This document shows, piece after piece, positions 45,893 to 54,278 of a stretch of DNA of 64,000 nucleotides. Source of the DNA: CALODL01 sp942492115 (GTDB taxonomy: Bacteria > Planctomycetota > Phycisphaerae > UBA1845 > CAIVHJ01); assembly GCA_942492115.1 (NCBI GenBank), contig CALODL010000011.1, positions 1-64,000 on the forward strand, given 5' to 3'. A program made the position numbers and the translations under genes. The notes below the pieces were generated by a model. That model did no database searches and was not told the origin of the DNA. It saw only the letters and a list, made by a program, of their open reading frames with translations. Each line of letters starts with the position of its first letter. The stretch's first letter is position 1.

Positions 45893-47455
45893 TCAGCCGT
45901 TGACCATATATCCAGACGCCAGGGAGGCGAACGTCCTGATTTGCTCCGCCGACCACGCGTCATCGCGGTCCAGTTCCTCTGCCATCAATCGGGCCACGAG
46001 CGGGGCCACCTCGATCGCGGCGCCGGCATCGAACAGCAGGGTTCGGGAACGCCGTGCCAGGACGTCGTCGACCGTGCGGGCCATTTCGTGGCGGCAGGCC
46101 CAGCGCACCTCACCGGCGGTCAACGCCAACCGTGCATGCAGGGCGGTACCATCTGGCCCGTCCAGGAGTTGTTCAATCTTGGGTGCATCCGAGCCGTAAT
46201 AGGCCAGGCGTCCGAACCGCTCAGCGTTCTGGTGGTAACCATGAATGTGCAGGTCTGCGGTGCCACATGGCTGGGGCTCGAGATCGCCGAGCGTGATGGC
46301 ATGATCGACGACATCCTCGGCCATTTTGCGGTACGTCGTCCATTTTCCGCCTGCTACGGTGAGCATTCCGGAGTGCGGATCGATGAGGATCGTGTGGTCA
46401 CGCGACAGTGCGGCGGTATCGGATCCGTCGCCCAATTTGACCAGAGGACGGATGCCGGCGAAGACACTGCGGATATCGGCCGGGGTCGCGGGCCGGGCGA
46501 GATACCGATTTGCAGTGTCGAGGATGAAGGCGATTTCTTCATCGAGGGGACGCGGTTCGAGGTCGATCTCGTCGACGGGCGTATCAGTCGTGCCGACCAC
46601 GGCGACGTCATGCCAGGGAATGGCGAACATCACCCGGCCGTCATCCGTATGCGGGACCATGATGGCTGACTCACCCGCGATGAACGACGAATCCAGGACC
46701 ACATGGACACCCTGGCTGGGAGCGATGATCGGTGAGATGTCCGGGCGGTCCATGCGGCGGACGGCATCGGAGAATGGGCCAGTGGCGTTGATGACGACGT
46801 GGCCCCGTATGGAGAAGCGCTCATCTGTTTCGACGTCGAGCGCGCCGACGCCGTCAATACTACCTTTATCCTCTTTCAACAGGTGCGTTACACGGACATA
46901 GTTGACGACGGTCGCCCCCTGTTCAAAAGCGGTCGTCGCCAGATTGATGGCCAGGCGTGCATCGTCGAACTGGCCATCGAAATAACGCGTCCCCCCAAGC
47001 AGCCCGTCGGTCTTGATCGAAGGAATCTCCTGGATGACTTGTTCCCGGGAGATCATCGACGATTTTCCAAAGCCATAACGGCCGGCCAGAAGATCGTAGA
47101 CTTTGAGGCCGATACCGTAAAACGGCGACTCCCACCACGCGTAGCTCGGCACGATGAAGGCGACATCATCGACCAGGTGGGGCGCGTTGTGCAACAGCAA
47201 GCCGCGCTCTTTCAAAGCCTCCATGACTAACGTGACATTGCCTTGTTGCAGGTAGCGCACGCCGCCATGAACCAGTTTGGTCGACCGGCTCGATGTGCCT
47301 TTGGCAAAATCCGCCTGTTCCAGCAGGACGACATCGTATCCACGTGCAGCAGCATCGACGGCGGTTCCCAGGCCGGTGGCTCCACCGCCGATGATGACGA
47401 TGTCCCATGGGTCTTGTCGTTCACGGATCGTATCGAGCATCTCGCTGCGCTTCAT
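45893..47455 (-). CDS. glpD: Glycerol-3-phosphate dehydrogenase (FAD-dependent)
   Basis: The N-terminal FAD-binding site is DIVIIGGGATGLGTAVDAAARG, followed by GTSSRSTKLVHGGVRYLQQG, a signature of GlpD. Further family segments are MFAIPWHDVAVVGTTDTP, FAGIRPLVK and TVAGGKWTTYRKMAED. The 520-residue length is normal. It oxidises glycerol 3-phosphate to dihydroxyacetone phosphate and passes electrons to quinone at the inner membrane. The start overlaps the glpK stop (ATGA), so it is translated after the kinase that supplies its substrate. Confidence 0.95.
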   Translation of the reverse strand: MKRSEMLDTIRERQDPWDIVIIGGGATGLGTAVDAAARGYDVVLLEQADFAKGTSSRSTKLVHGGVRYLQQGNVTLVMEALKERGLLLHNAPHLVDDVAFIVPSYAWWESPFYGIGLKVYDLLAGRYGFGKSSMISREQVIQEIPSIKTDGLLGGTRYFDGQFDDARLAINLATTAFEQGATVVNYVRVTHLLKEDKGSIDGVGALDVETDERFSIRGHVVINATGPFSDAVRRMDRPDISPIIAPSQGVHVVLDSSFIAGESAIMVPHTDDGRVMFAIPWHDVAVVGTTDTPVDEIDLEPRPLDEEIAFILDTANRYLARPATPADIRSVFAGIRPLVKLGDGSDTAALSRDHTILIDPHSGMLTVAGGKWTTYRKMAEDVVDHAITLGDLEPQPCGTADLHIHGYHQNAERFGRLAYYGSDAPKIEQLLDGPDGTALHARLALTAGEVRWACRHEMARTVDDVLARRSRTLLFDAGAAIEVAPLVARLMAEELDRDDAWSAEQIRTFASLASGYMVNG

Positions 47456-48951
47456 GTCCGATCCTCTCGGGCCCAGCCTCGGGCCCGCTCGACGGCTTCA
47501 TGCCAGCGGCCCAACAAATCACGCGCGGCATGGTCCGGGATTTGCGGCTCGAATCGCCGATCAACCGCCCAGTTGGTGGCGAGGTCAACCTCGGACGCCC
47601 AGTATCCAACGGCGAGTCCGGCCATGTAGGCGGCCCCGAGCGCCGTGGTTTCCAGGATCCTGGGACGCACGATCGGAATCTGCAGGAGGTCGGCTTGAAA
47701 CTGCATGAGCAGGTCATTCGCCGATGCACCACCATCGACGCGCAATTCTGTGATGGGCGCCCCCGCATCGTCCTCCATGGCCGTCACCAGGTCGGCGACT
47801 TCGTAGGCGATGCCTTCCAGGGCGGCTCGGGCGATGTGTGCGTCAGTGGTTCCTCGCGTAAGCCCGATGATCGCGCCGCGGGCATAGGGATCCCAGTGGG
47901 GCGCGCCCAGCCCGGCGAGGGCCGGAACCAGAAAGACGTCGCCGCTGTCCTCGACGCTGCGCGCCAAACGTTCGACTTCCGCCGAGTTGCGGATGATCTT
48001 GAGCCCGTCGCGCAGCCATTGAATGATGGCGCCACCGACGAAGACGCTGCCTTCGAGGGCGTAGTTCACGGTGGCCCCGCGCACCCAGGCAATCGTCGTC
48101 AGTAACTTGTTCTTCGAGGCTCGGGCCTGCTCTCCGGTGTTCATGAGTAGAAAACATCCCGTGCCGTAAGTGTTCTTGGCCATGCCCGGTGTCGTGCACA
48201 TCTGTCCCATGGTGGCAGCCTGTTGATCGCCGACGATGCCTGCCAGCGGTGCGCCTTCGACGGCCAGACTGGTCGTGATTTCACCGTAATGCTCAGAGCT
48301 GCTGCAGACCTCCGGCAACAATGCCCGCGGTATGCCGAGCATGTCGAGCATGTCGTCATCCCACTTGCGCTCGTGAATATTGAACAGCAGGGTTCGGGAT
48401 GCATTGCTGGCATCGGTGATGTGCCGTGCGCGGCTGGTCAGCTTATATGCCAGCCAGCTATCGACCGTGCCAAAGGCGAGCTCACCGTTCTCAGCGCGCG
48501 CTCTGGCGTGGGGCACGTTGTCGAGGATCCAGGCGATCTTGGTGCCTGAGAAGTAAGGGTCGAGAACCAGCCCGGTCTTGTCACGCGCTGTGGACACGTG
48601 GCCATCGGCAATGAGCCGTTGGCACATAGGGGCGGTGCGCCGATCCTGCCAGACGATGGCGTTGTAGATCGGTTCGCCCGTCGCTCGGTCCCAGACGATC
48701 GTAGTTTCCCGTTGATTGGTGATGCCTACGGCGACGACGTCACGTGCGCGGGCATGGGCCCGGCCGAGGGCTTCGGTCGTCACGCCGGCCTGGGTCGACC
48801 AGATTTCATTGGGGTCGTGCTCGACCCACCCCGTCTGGGGAAAAATCTGCCGAAACTCCTTCTGGGCGGCTGCGACCACGGACCCGGCACGATCGAACAC
48901 AATCGCGCGCGAGCTGGTCGTGCCTTGATCCAGTGCCACGACATAGGACAT
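47452..48951 (-). CDS. glpK: Glycerol kinase
   Basis: The 499-residue protein has the FGGY-kinase motifs VALDQGTTSSRAIVFD, YNAIVWQDRRTAPM, DPYFSGTKIAWILDN and LVPALAGLGAPHWDPYARG. GLTRGTTDAHIARAALEG and VDGGASANDLLMQFQAD complete the ATP site. It phosphorylates glycerol with ATP in the cytoplasm. It is the first gene of the glpK-glpD pair. No glycerol facilitator or glp repressor gene is seen in the window. Confidence 0.95.
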   Translation of the reverse strand: MSYVVALDQGTTSSRAIVFDRAGSVVAAAQKEFRQIFPQTGWVEHDPNEIWSTQAGVTTEALGRAHARARDVVAVGITNQRETTIVWDRATGEPIYNAIVWQDRRTAPMCQRLIADGHVSTARDKTGLVLDPYFSGTKIAWILDNVPHARARAENGELAFGTVDSWLAYKLTSRARHITDASNASRTLLFNIHERKWDDDMLDMLGIPRALLPEVCSSSEHYGEITTSLAVEGAPLAGIVGDQQAATMGQMCTTPGMAKNTYGTGCFLLMNTGEQARASKNKLLTTIAWVRGATVNYALEGSVFVGGAIIQWLRDGLKIIRNSAEVERLARSVEDSGDVFLVPALAGLGAPHWDPYARGAIIGLTRGTTDAHIARAALEGIAYEVADLVTAMEDDAGAPITELRVDGGASANDLLMQFQADLLQIPIVRPRILETTALGAAYMAGLAVGYWASEVDLATNWAVDRRFEPQIPDHAARDLLGRWHEAVERARGWAREDRT

Positions 48952-49005
48952 GCTGAAACCTCCCCGCGAACGTCCGCAACGAACACCAGTCTACCCCAGA
49001 CCCCC

Positions 49006-49029
49006 AAAAAGGGGTCAGGAGCCTTTTTG
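49006..49029. repeat. REP-like palindrome, copy 2
   Basis: AAAAAGG-GGTCAGGA-GCCTTTTT repeats the motif at 34389 with one C fewer in the right arm. It lies in the gap upstream of glpK and downstream of the sigma-54 activator. In that gap it could end the activator transcript or sit in the glpK leader. No transposase is near. Confidence 0.75.
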
Positions 49030-49093
49030 CGTTGTAACATGATGTCCTGTTTACTGTTGGGATCGATCGCGCCGAATTCTTGGGCCGGAGAAG

Positions 49094-50704
49094 CTACCGC
49101 GGTCGTTTCAAGCCCATCCGTTTTATGCGCGAGGCCAACGTGGTCGGGCGCATGCCCAGCAGTTCGGCAGCACCGCCAGGCCCGTGGATCTGCCAGGCCG
49201 TGTGCTCGAGTGCGGCGAGCAGGTTGTCACGCTCCAGGCTCCTGATCTCCGATTGCGGAACGACACCGAGCGGTCGGGCCGACGCACTGGTTGACTTCCT
49301 GCGCGGTCCACTGCGTGGCAGCTCAATCCGCAGCCCCCGACCACGTGCCGTGATCACCGCCCGTTCGATGACGTTGATCAACTCGCGGACATTGCCAGGC
49401 CAGTCATATGCCTGCAACGCCAGCATGTTGCCCTCGGACAGCTCGCAGCCAGGACGATTGAAGCGGTCCATGGCCCGTATGAGAAACGATTGGGCCAGGA
49501 GCGGAATATCTTCAATGCGGCAGCGCAACGGGGGCACTTCGATGGGAAAGACATTCAATCGGAAGAACAGGTCCTCTCTAAAACGACCCGCTTCGACTTC
49601 TTGCTTGAGGTCACGATTGGTGGCGGCAACGAGGCGCGCATCGACTTGCATTGTACGGTCGTCGCCTATTCGCTCGTACGAGCCCTCCTGCAGCACACGC
49701 AGCAGCTTGCTTTGCAGGTCCAGTGGGATTTCACCTACTTCGTCGAGGAACAGCGTTCCGCCGTGGGCCAGTTCAAAACGTCCGACGCGATTACGAACTG
49801 CCCCAGTGAATGCCCCTTTCACGTGACCGAAAAACTCGCTCTCGTACAATTCACGCGGAATGGAAGCGCAGTTGACGCGAACAAGTGCCCTGTTGCTGCG
49901 TCGGCTGTGGCGGTGAATTTCCTGGGCGACCAGCTCCTTGCCGGTTCCCGACTCGCCAAGGATCAAGACGTTGGCATCGGTCGAGGCGACCAGTTCGATT
50001 TGTTGGATGATCGTGCGCAAGGCCGCACTCTGTCCGATGATATCACCGATCGCTCGCGCGTCGCATACCTCTTCTCGGAGATACGCGTTCTCCTGTTCGA
50101 GCTGCGTGCGCAGTGACTCGATCTCTTCGAACGCCCGAGCATTGGCGATCGACGCCGCGGCGAGATCGGCGATCATCCGTAGCCAATCCACGCAGTTGGG
50201 CGTTAGAGGAGCTCGCGTGAAAATGGCCAGGACGCCGAGGACCTCGCCTCTGAAGATCAGGGGTTGGCCGACGAAGCCACGGATGCCTTCATGGTGTGCC
50301 CAGTCCGGATGCGCGATCCATGTTGCATCATGTGCGATGTCGGGGACTGCGATGCACGTGCCACTTGCGCCAATGCGCCCGACCTTGCGCACACCGAGTG
50401 GAAAGCGCATGAACGCGCCTGACAGTCCATCCCACGTTGCGCCCGCATCGGTGCGTGGTGCGCCGGCACTGGCGACGAGGTGCAGGCAGTTCGTTTGATC
50501 GGGGCACTCGCCGCGCATCGGGCAATGTGCGCACACGTCTCCGGGGCGGATGAGCCAGATGCGTGCGAGTGCGACATGATCCTGAGCAGCCAGTCTGCGG
50601 CAAACGGTGTGGGGGACCGCCTCGAGCGAACGGTGCTGACCGACCTCGATCAGCAGGTCGCGGATGGCAGGCGAAACGGCGAGTTCTTCACTGAGTGTGG
50701 CCAC
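49094..50704 (-). CDS. Sigma-54-dependent activator with a four-cysteine GAF domain
   Basis: The AAA+ part has Walker A GESGTGKELVAQEIH, the sigma-54 contact GHVKGAFTGAVRN, and FLDEVGEIPLDLQSKLL. A Fis-type helix-turn-helix closes the protein (AAELLGMRPTTLASRIKRMG). The N-terminal GAF-like domain carries C58, C61, C67 and C73 (CAHCPMRGEC, then CLHLVAS), spaced like an iron-sulfur or zinc site. The start is GTG at 50704, eight bases after TATAGT, so the message may be leaderless. The activator is divergent from the AhpD gene, and repeats in the shared region look like its enhancer sites. Redox or nitric-oxide sensing is inferred. Confidence 0.93.
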   Translation of the reverse strand: MATLSEELAVSPAIRDLLIEVGQHRSLEAVPHTVCRRLAAQDHVALARIWLIRPGDVCAHCPMRGECPDQTNCLHLVASAGAPRTDAGATWDGLSGAFMRFPLGVRKVGRIGASGTCIAVPDIAHDATWIAHPDWAHHEGIRGFVGQPLIFRGEVLGVLAIFTRAPLTPNCVDWLRMIADLAAASIANARAFEEIESLRTQLEQENAYLREEVCDARAIGDIIGQSAALRTIIQQIELVASTDANVLILGESGTGKELVAQEIHRHSRRSNRALVRVNCASIPRELYESEFFGHVKGAFTGAVRNRVGRFELAHGGTLFLDEVGEIPLDLQSKLLRVLQEGSYERIGDDRTMQVDARLVAATNRDLKQEVEAGRFREDLFFRLNVFPIEVPPLRCRIEDIPLLAQSFLIRAMDRFNRPGCELSEGNMLALQAYDWPGNVRELINVIERAVITARGRGLRIELPRSGPRRKSTSASARPLGVVPQSEIRSLERDNLLAALEHTAWQIHGPGGAAELLGMRPTTLASRIKRMGLKRPR

Positions 50705-50726
50705 GACTTGGCACTATACAGCGACG

Positions 50727-50771
50727 ATGACGCATATTCGCGACGAAAAATCGTTAATGACGCATTTGCGT
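50727..50771. promoter_or_regulatory. Direct and inverted repeats, likely enhancer sites of the activator
   Basis: ATGACGCAT occurs at 50727 and again at 50757, 30 bases apart, about three helical turns. The second copy continues into ACGCA-TT-TGCGT (50760-50771), a perfect inverted repeat. The sites are about 70-115 bases upstream of the sigma-54 promoter at 50840 and next to the activator's own TATAGT box. That is where enhancer-binding proteins usually bind. Confidence 0.5.
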
Positions 50772-50839
50772 TTACGGGCATGTTTGTCACGTGTTTCGTA
50801 AGTACTTGTCAAGAAGTGGTTTGTGCTGTCCATTGGCTC

Positions 50840-50856
50840 TGGCCCCTCGTGTGCTA
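50840..50856 (+). promoter_or_regulatory. Candidate sigma-54 promoter of the AhpD/DsrE-like row
   Basis: TGGCCCCTCGTGTGCTA has GG at 50841-50842 and GC at 50853-50854, the exact 12-base step of -24/-12 promoters. The TGGC half matches the consensus fully, and GTGC replaces TTGC. The ATG of the next gene is 45 bases downstream, with an AAGGAG ribosome site before it. No sigma-70 -10 box is obvious here. Confidence 0.6.
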
Positions 50857-50900
50857 TGCGGTCAGAGGAATCGCAAACAATCAACCACAAGGAGAACGCA

Positions 50901-51461
50901 ATGCCTCGAATGACACCCCTGACGACGAAGGATTCACGTGGGGCCGCCCGCACACTGCTCGAAGGTATCGAGAAGAAGATGGGTATGGTTCCGAACCTGA
51001 TGGCCACGATGGCCCAATCTCCGGCGGTGCTCGAAGCCTACCAGGGGTTCAGCGCCAAGTTGGCCCGCGGTGCGCTGTCCGCGCAAATCCGCGAACAAAT
51101 CGCCCTGGCCGTCGGCGAGGCCAATCAGTGTGCGTACTGCGTGGCGGCACATAGTGCGCTCGGTCGCATGGCCGGGCTGAGCGACGAGGAGATCGCCGAC
51201 AGTCGGCGGGGCAGCTCACCTGTGCGGCAGACAGAGGCGGCCCTGGCTTTTGCGCGCAAGATCGTCAGTACCCGCGGTCACGTCACTGATGCCGAAATGG
51301 CCGCTGTTCGTGACGTGGGCTTCGATGACGGGGCGATCGCCGAGATCGTTGCCAACGTCGCGCTGAACATATTTACGAACTACTTCAACCACGTTGCTGA
51401 GACGGAGGTTGATTTCCCTGCCGCGGAACCGCTGGCGACGAACCCGGCGAGTGTGAGCTGA
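50901..51461 (+). CDS. AhpD-like peroxidase / carboxymuconolactone decarboxylase family protein
   Basis: The 186-residue protein has the AhpD-fold active site C77-x2-C80-x3-H84 (NQCAYCVAAHSALG), preceded by LSAQIREQIALAVGEA. The fold binds thiols and reduces peroxides with the Cys pair. The second half (SRRGSSPVRQTEAALAFARKIV, DDGAIAEIVANVALNIFTNYFNH) fits the same family. It is the first gene behind a sigma-54 promoter, followed by a small Cys protein, a DsrE-like protein and a flavin-oxidase-like protein. This supports a role in redox or reactive-species defence. Confidence 0.9.
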   Translation: MPRMTPLTTKDSRGAARTLLEGIEKKMGMVPNLMATMAQSPAVLEAYQGFSAKLARGALSAQIREQIALAVGEANQCAYCVAAHSALGRMAGLSDEEIADSRRGSSPVRQTEAALAFARKIVSTRGHVTDAEMAAVRDVGFDDGAIAEIVANVALNIFTNYFNHVAETEVDFPAAEPLATNPASVS

Positions 51462-51503
51462 ATGACGACGGACGAGACTGGAGCTGAGAGGAGGTCAAGC
51501 GAC

Positions 51504-51644
51504 ATGAGTTGCACGTGCACGCCCGCAGCGATCAAGCCGCCTCTCAATGCCGATAGGGCTCGTGCCAAAGTCCAGGCCGCCGAAGATGCCGGGCCATGCG
51601 AGACGGACGGATGCGTCGGCGCGACGCCAGCATCAACGATGTAA
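51504..51644 (+). CDS. Small cysteine-containing protein, 46 residues
   Basis: A GAGGAGG site about ten bases upstream supports the ATG at 51504. The protein is MSCTCTPAAIKPP at the start, helical in the middle (RARAKVQAAEDAG), and has C-x5-C near the end (CETDGC). It ends in MSTM-type residues (ATPASTM). No family is recognised. Position inside the AhpD row and four cysteines suggest a metal-binding or redox partner, which is inference. In the other strand this region is also open, but that reading has no ribosome site. Confidence 0.5.
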   Translation: MSCTCTPAAIKPPLNADRARAKVQAAEDAGPCETDGCVGATPASTM

Positions 51645-51724
51645 CCGATTGCGGCCAGCGAGCGCAGGGTCAGCCCAACCGGGGCAAGCAAGTAAGCAAG
51701 TACAGAACTACTAACAAGAGGTCT

Positions 51725-52162
51725 ATGAGCATGGCATCCACATGTAGTATCCCGAAGACGATCGAACAGGAAGCAACCCCCGTCACGACCAAAGCAGCGA
51801 TTCTGATCATGTCCGATCCACGATCCGGTTCGGATGAAGCCCTCGGGCGGTTGTTCAACGGCCTGGCGGCCGCGTACGACTTCACGGCCCAGGGTGTTGA
51901 GGTGTGCATCCTGTTTCATGGTGCCGGCACTCGGTGGGTCGGAGCTCTGGCGGATGCAGCGCACCCGGCCTACACGTTGTTCCAAGCGGTCAAGGACCGT
52001 GTCAAAGGTGTGTCGTGCGGATGCGCCGACGTGTTCGGAGCGAGCTCGGAGGTCGAGACATCGGGTTTCGAGTTGATCAAGGATAACGCGGTTCCGGGGA
52101 CGTCTGGTTTGCCAAGCCTTCCGAAGTTGATCGGAGAAGGCTACACGGTGTTAACGTTCTAA
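51725..52162 (+). CDS. DsrE-like protein
   Basis: The 145-residue protein reads TTKAAILIMSDPRSGSDEAL, AAAYDFTAQGVEVCILFHGAG, then VKGVSCGCADVFGAS (C98, C100) and GEGYTVLTF. This matches DsrE/F-like sulfur-relay proteins in fold order, where a Cys at this place carries sulfur. An AGAGG site precedes the ATG at 51725. It follows the AhpD and small Cys genes without a change of strand. Confidence 0.8.
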   Translation: MSMASTCSIPKTIEQEATPVTTKAAILIMSDPRSGSDEALGRLFNGLAAAYDFTAQGVEVCILFHGAGTRWVGALADAAHPAYTLFQAVKDRVKGVSCGCADVFGASSEVETSGFELIKDNAVPGTSGLPSLPKLIGEGYTVLTF

Positions 52163-52246
52163 TTGTTCTGCGGGCATGGGGCGCGTCAGGCGGCGTGGCG
52201 TCGTCCGTGGCGCGCCCCAGGCCAAGAAGCTCGAGGAGAGCCGATT

Positions 52247-53182
52247 ATGCGTATCGTTGAGGCCTATCATGACGGCGAGCTTCTCGTTCAACAGCGCACA
52301 GGCGAAACGAGCACCGGCCAGCGCAACGCGGCGGCGATTTCCGATTCGATCATCGCCGGGGCGTTGAAGTTCATTGGCCAGCAGTCCATGGTGGTGCTCA
52401 GCAGCATCGACACGGACGGGGCGGTGTGGGCATCGGTTGCGTTCGGTGCCCCGGGATTCATGCAGGCGCCGGATGAGCACACTGTGCTCATCGACACCCG
52501 CGAGGCTTGGCTTGATGCCACCGATACGTTGTGGACCCGCATCAAGCGGGATCCGCGGATCGGTATGCTGGTGATCGAGCTCGGCTCGCGGCGCCGCTTG
52601 CGCATCAACGGTCACGTCCACCGTGTCGGTGACGATCAATTGCGCGTCAAGGTCGATGAGGCCTATCCAAATTGTCCGAAGTACATCCAGCGCCGCCACC
52701 TGGTCGGTCACTGGGGTGCCGGCCCTCGAGGGACCGCTCCCATCAGGCAGGGAACCACGTTGACGCGAGATCACAAACAGTTGCTCGACGCAACCGACAC
52801 CTTTTTCGTGGCCAGTGCCCATCCGCGCGGGCACCTGGACGTATCACATCGCGGCGGCGCCCCGGGCTTCGTCCAGTTCGTCGACGACACGACTCTGCGG
52901 ATTCCGGACTACGAAGGTAACGGGATGTTCAATACACTCGGCAACTTCGTCGTTCATCCACACGCCGGGCTGGCGATCATCGATTTCGCCGGCCGGCGAC
53001 TGTTGCAACTCATCGGACGTCCGGTGATCCACTACGAGATGGATGACCCGGGCAACACCACCGGCGGCACTCTACGGTTCTGGGACCTCGAGGTCACGGG
53101 TTGGGTCGAGCAGGATGTCCCATTCGACCTCACCTGGGAGTTGCAGGACTATTCGCCGCACAATCCGCAGCGGGACGCTTGA
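52247..53182 (+). CDS. Pyridoxamine-phosphate-oxidase-like flavin protein
   Basis: The 311-residue protein holds two related split-barrel halves: QQSMVVLSSIDTDGAVWASV with RRLRINGHVHRV, and ATDTFFVASAHPRGHLDVSH with LLQLIGRPVIHYE. Each is like the FMN-binding PNPOx fold. YPNCPKYIQRRHL is typical of the group fused or linked to reductases. It is the last gene of the row, 84 bases after the DsrE-like gene, and would supply a flavin redox step. Confidence 0.85.
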   Translation: MRIVEAYHDGELLVQQRTGETSTGQRNAAAISDSIIAGALKFIGQQSMVVLSSIDTDGAVWASVAFGAPGFMQAPDEHTVLIDTREAWLDATDTLWTRIKRDPRIGMLVIELGSRRRLRINGHVHRVGDDQLRVKVDEAYPNCPKYIQRRHLVGHWGAGPRGTAPIRQGTTLTRDHKQLLDATDTFFVASAHPRGHLDVSHRGGAPGFVQFVDDTTLRIPDYEGNGMFNTLGNFVVHPHAGLAIIDFAGRRLLQLIGRPVIHYEMDDPGNTTGGTLRFWDLEVTGWVEQDVPFDLTWELQDYSPHNPQRDA

Positions 53183-53278
53183 TTTCCCGAACCGCTGAGG
53201 CTGGGCCACAGATCCGCTCGATCGGTCCAGTCGCGCCGATGTCGCCGTCTATGCGGCCATGGAGAGAGGACCCTGGGG

Positions 53279-53911
53279 TCAGGACTGTTGCATCGGGAGG
53301 AAATCTTCTATGAGCTTGGCGACAAGCGGTCGGGCCGCGCGGGCCGCATCGTTGCGGTCGTGGACCTGGCGTAGCACCAGTGTTCCTTCGAACAGCATGG
53401 TGTAAGCGTCGGCGAACGATTGAGCGTTGGAGGAGCCGGCCCGTTTAGCCATGTCCCGCACCATTTCCCAATTGGCCCGCTTGTGTGCAGCGGCCGCCTG
53501 ATGGATAGGGTCACGCTGATCCGGGAACTCGGCTGCGGCGTTGATGAACTGACAACCCTTAAAGCCCGCGTCGCAGAACAACACGTCCAGGATGTCGATC
53601 AATCCCAATAGTTGAGCCCGCGGATCATCGCCGGCCATCACGTGCACGGCCTGTGTCCACGCATCCATTTCCCAGCGGTCGCGCTCCTGCAGGGCAGCGA
53701 CAACGAGGTCCTCTTTACTCTCGAAGTGTTTGTAGAAAGTGGTCTTGGAGACCCCCGTTTCCGTCAGGATGCAGTCCAGGCCGACAGCATTGATCCCGTG
53801 GCGATAGAACAGGTGGATGGCCACGCCAATCAGTCGTGCGCGCCCTTTCTGGGGAATGTCCGGTAGGGCAAGGAGTTGGCTTACGGTGCGTGTTCGCTCG
53901 TCTTGCGTCAT
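53279..53911 (-). CDS. TetR-family repressor
   Basis: The N-terminal DNA-binding domain is clear: RARLIGVAIHLFYRHGINAVGLD, then TETGVSKTTFYKHFESKEDLV. The C-terminal ligand domain of about 130 residues (GLIDILDVLFCDAGFKGCQFINAAAE) has two Cys near the middle, as in thiol- or peroxide-linked members. The neighbour across the gap is a remnant of an OsmC-like gene, which fits a former divergent regulator and target pair. Confidence 0.92.
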   Translation of the reverse strand: MTQDERTRTVSQLLALPDIPQKGRARLIGVAIHLFYRHGINAVGLDCILTETGVSKTTFYKHFESKEDLVVAALQERDRWEMDAWTQAVHVMAGDDPRAQLLGLIDILDVLFCDAGFKGCQFINAAAEFPDQRDPIHQAAAAHKRANWEMVRDMAKRAGSSNAQSFADAYTMLFEGTLVLRQVHDRNDAARAARPLVAKLIEDFLPMQQS

Positions 53912-53930
53912 CTCTACTGGGGCTACCTCG

Positions 53931-53944
53931 GGTCAACGGTGACC
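53931..53944. promoter_or_regulatory. Candidate operator between TetR and the OsmC-like remnant
   Basis: GGTCAACGGTGACC is a 14-base palindrome with 12 matching positions. It lies 20 bases upstream of the TetR start, where a self-repressing operator is expected. Confidence 0.4.
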
Positions 53945-54046
53945 TGTCGTGCACTACCGGGCCAGCGTACAGGGTGAATGGTTTATCAGCGGGCACACCG
54001 GCGGCTTATGCAACCAGATTCAGCTAAATTAGACAGGAGGCATGCC

Positions 54047-54142
54047 ATGTCAACCAAAATCAGCAACTGTGTCTTGAACGGAGTCAATGTGACGGCTCTC
54101 AACGCTGCCGTGGTGGTCCAAAGGGTTCTCACCGATTCATGA
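54047..54142 (+). pseudogene. N-terminal remnant of an OsmC-like gene
   Basis: The ATG at 54047 has AGGAGG eight to twelve bases ahead and encodes only 31 residues: MSTKISNCVLNGVNVTALNA and a short tail, then TGA. Many OsmC-family proteins open with a similar MSxKIxNxxLNGVxV segment, but the peroxidase body is absent. The following bases do not continue the family in any frame. It is divergent from TetR and has its promoter side in place. The rest of the gap from 53912 to 54278 holds nothing else I recognise. Confidence 0.42.
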
Positions 54143-54278
54143 CATCGTGACGCGGCCGGTGTCGGTGACGGTCTCACCTGCGAAGTAGTTGTATGGGGGC
54201 AAAGAGCGGGCGGCGCCTGGGGCGGATTGTGGTAAGGTCACGATTGTGTCACCTGATTCCGCTGACTGGAGACCACCC

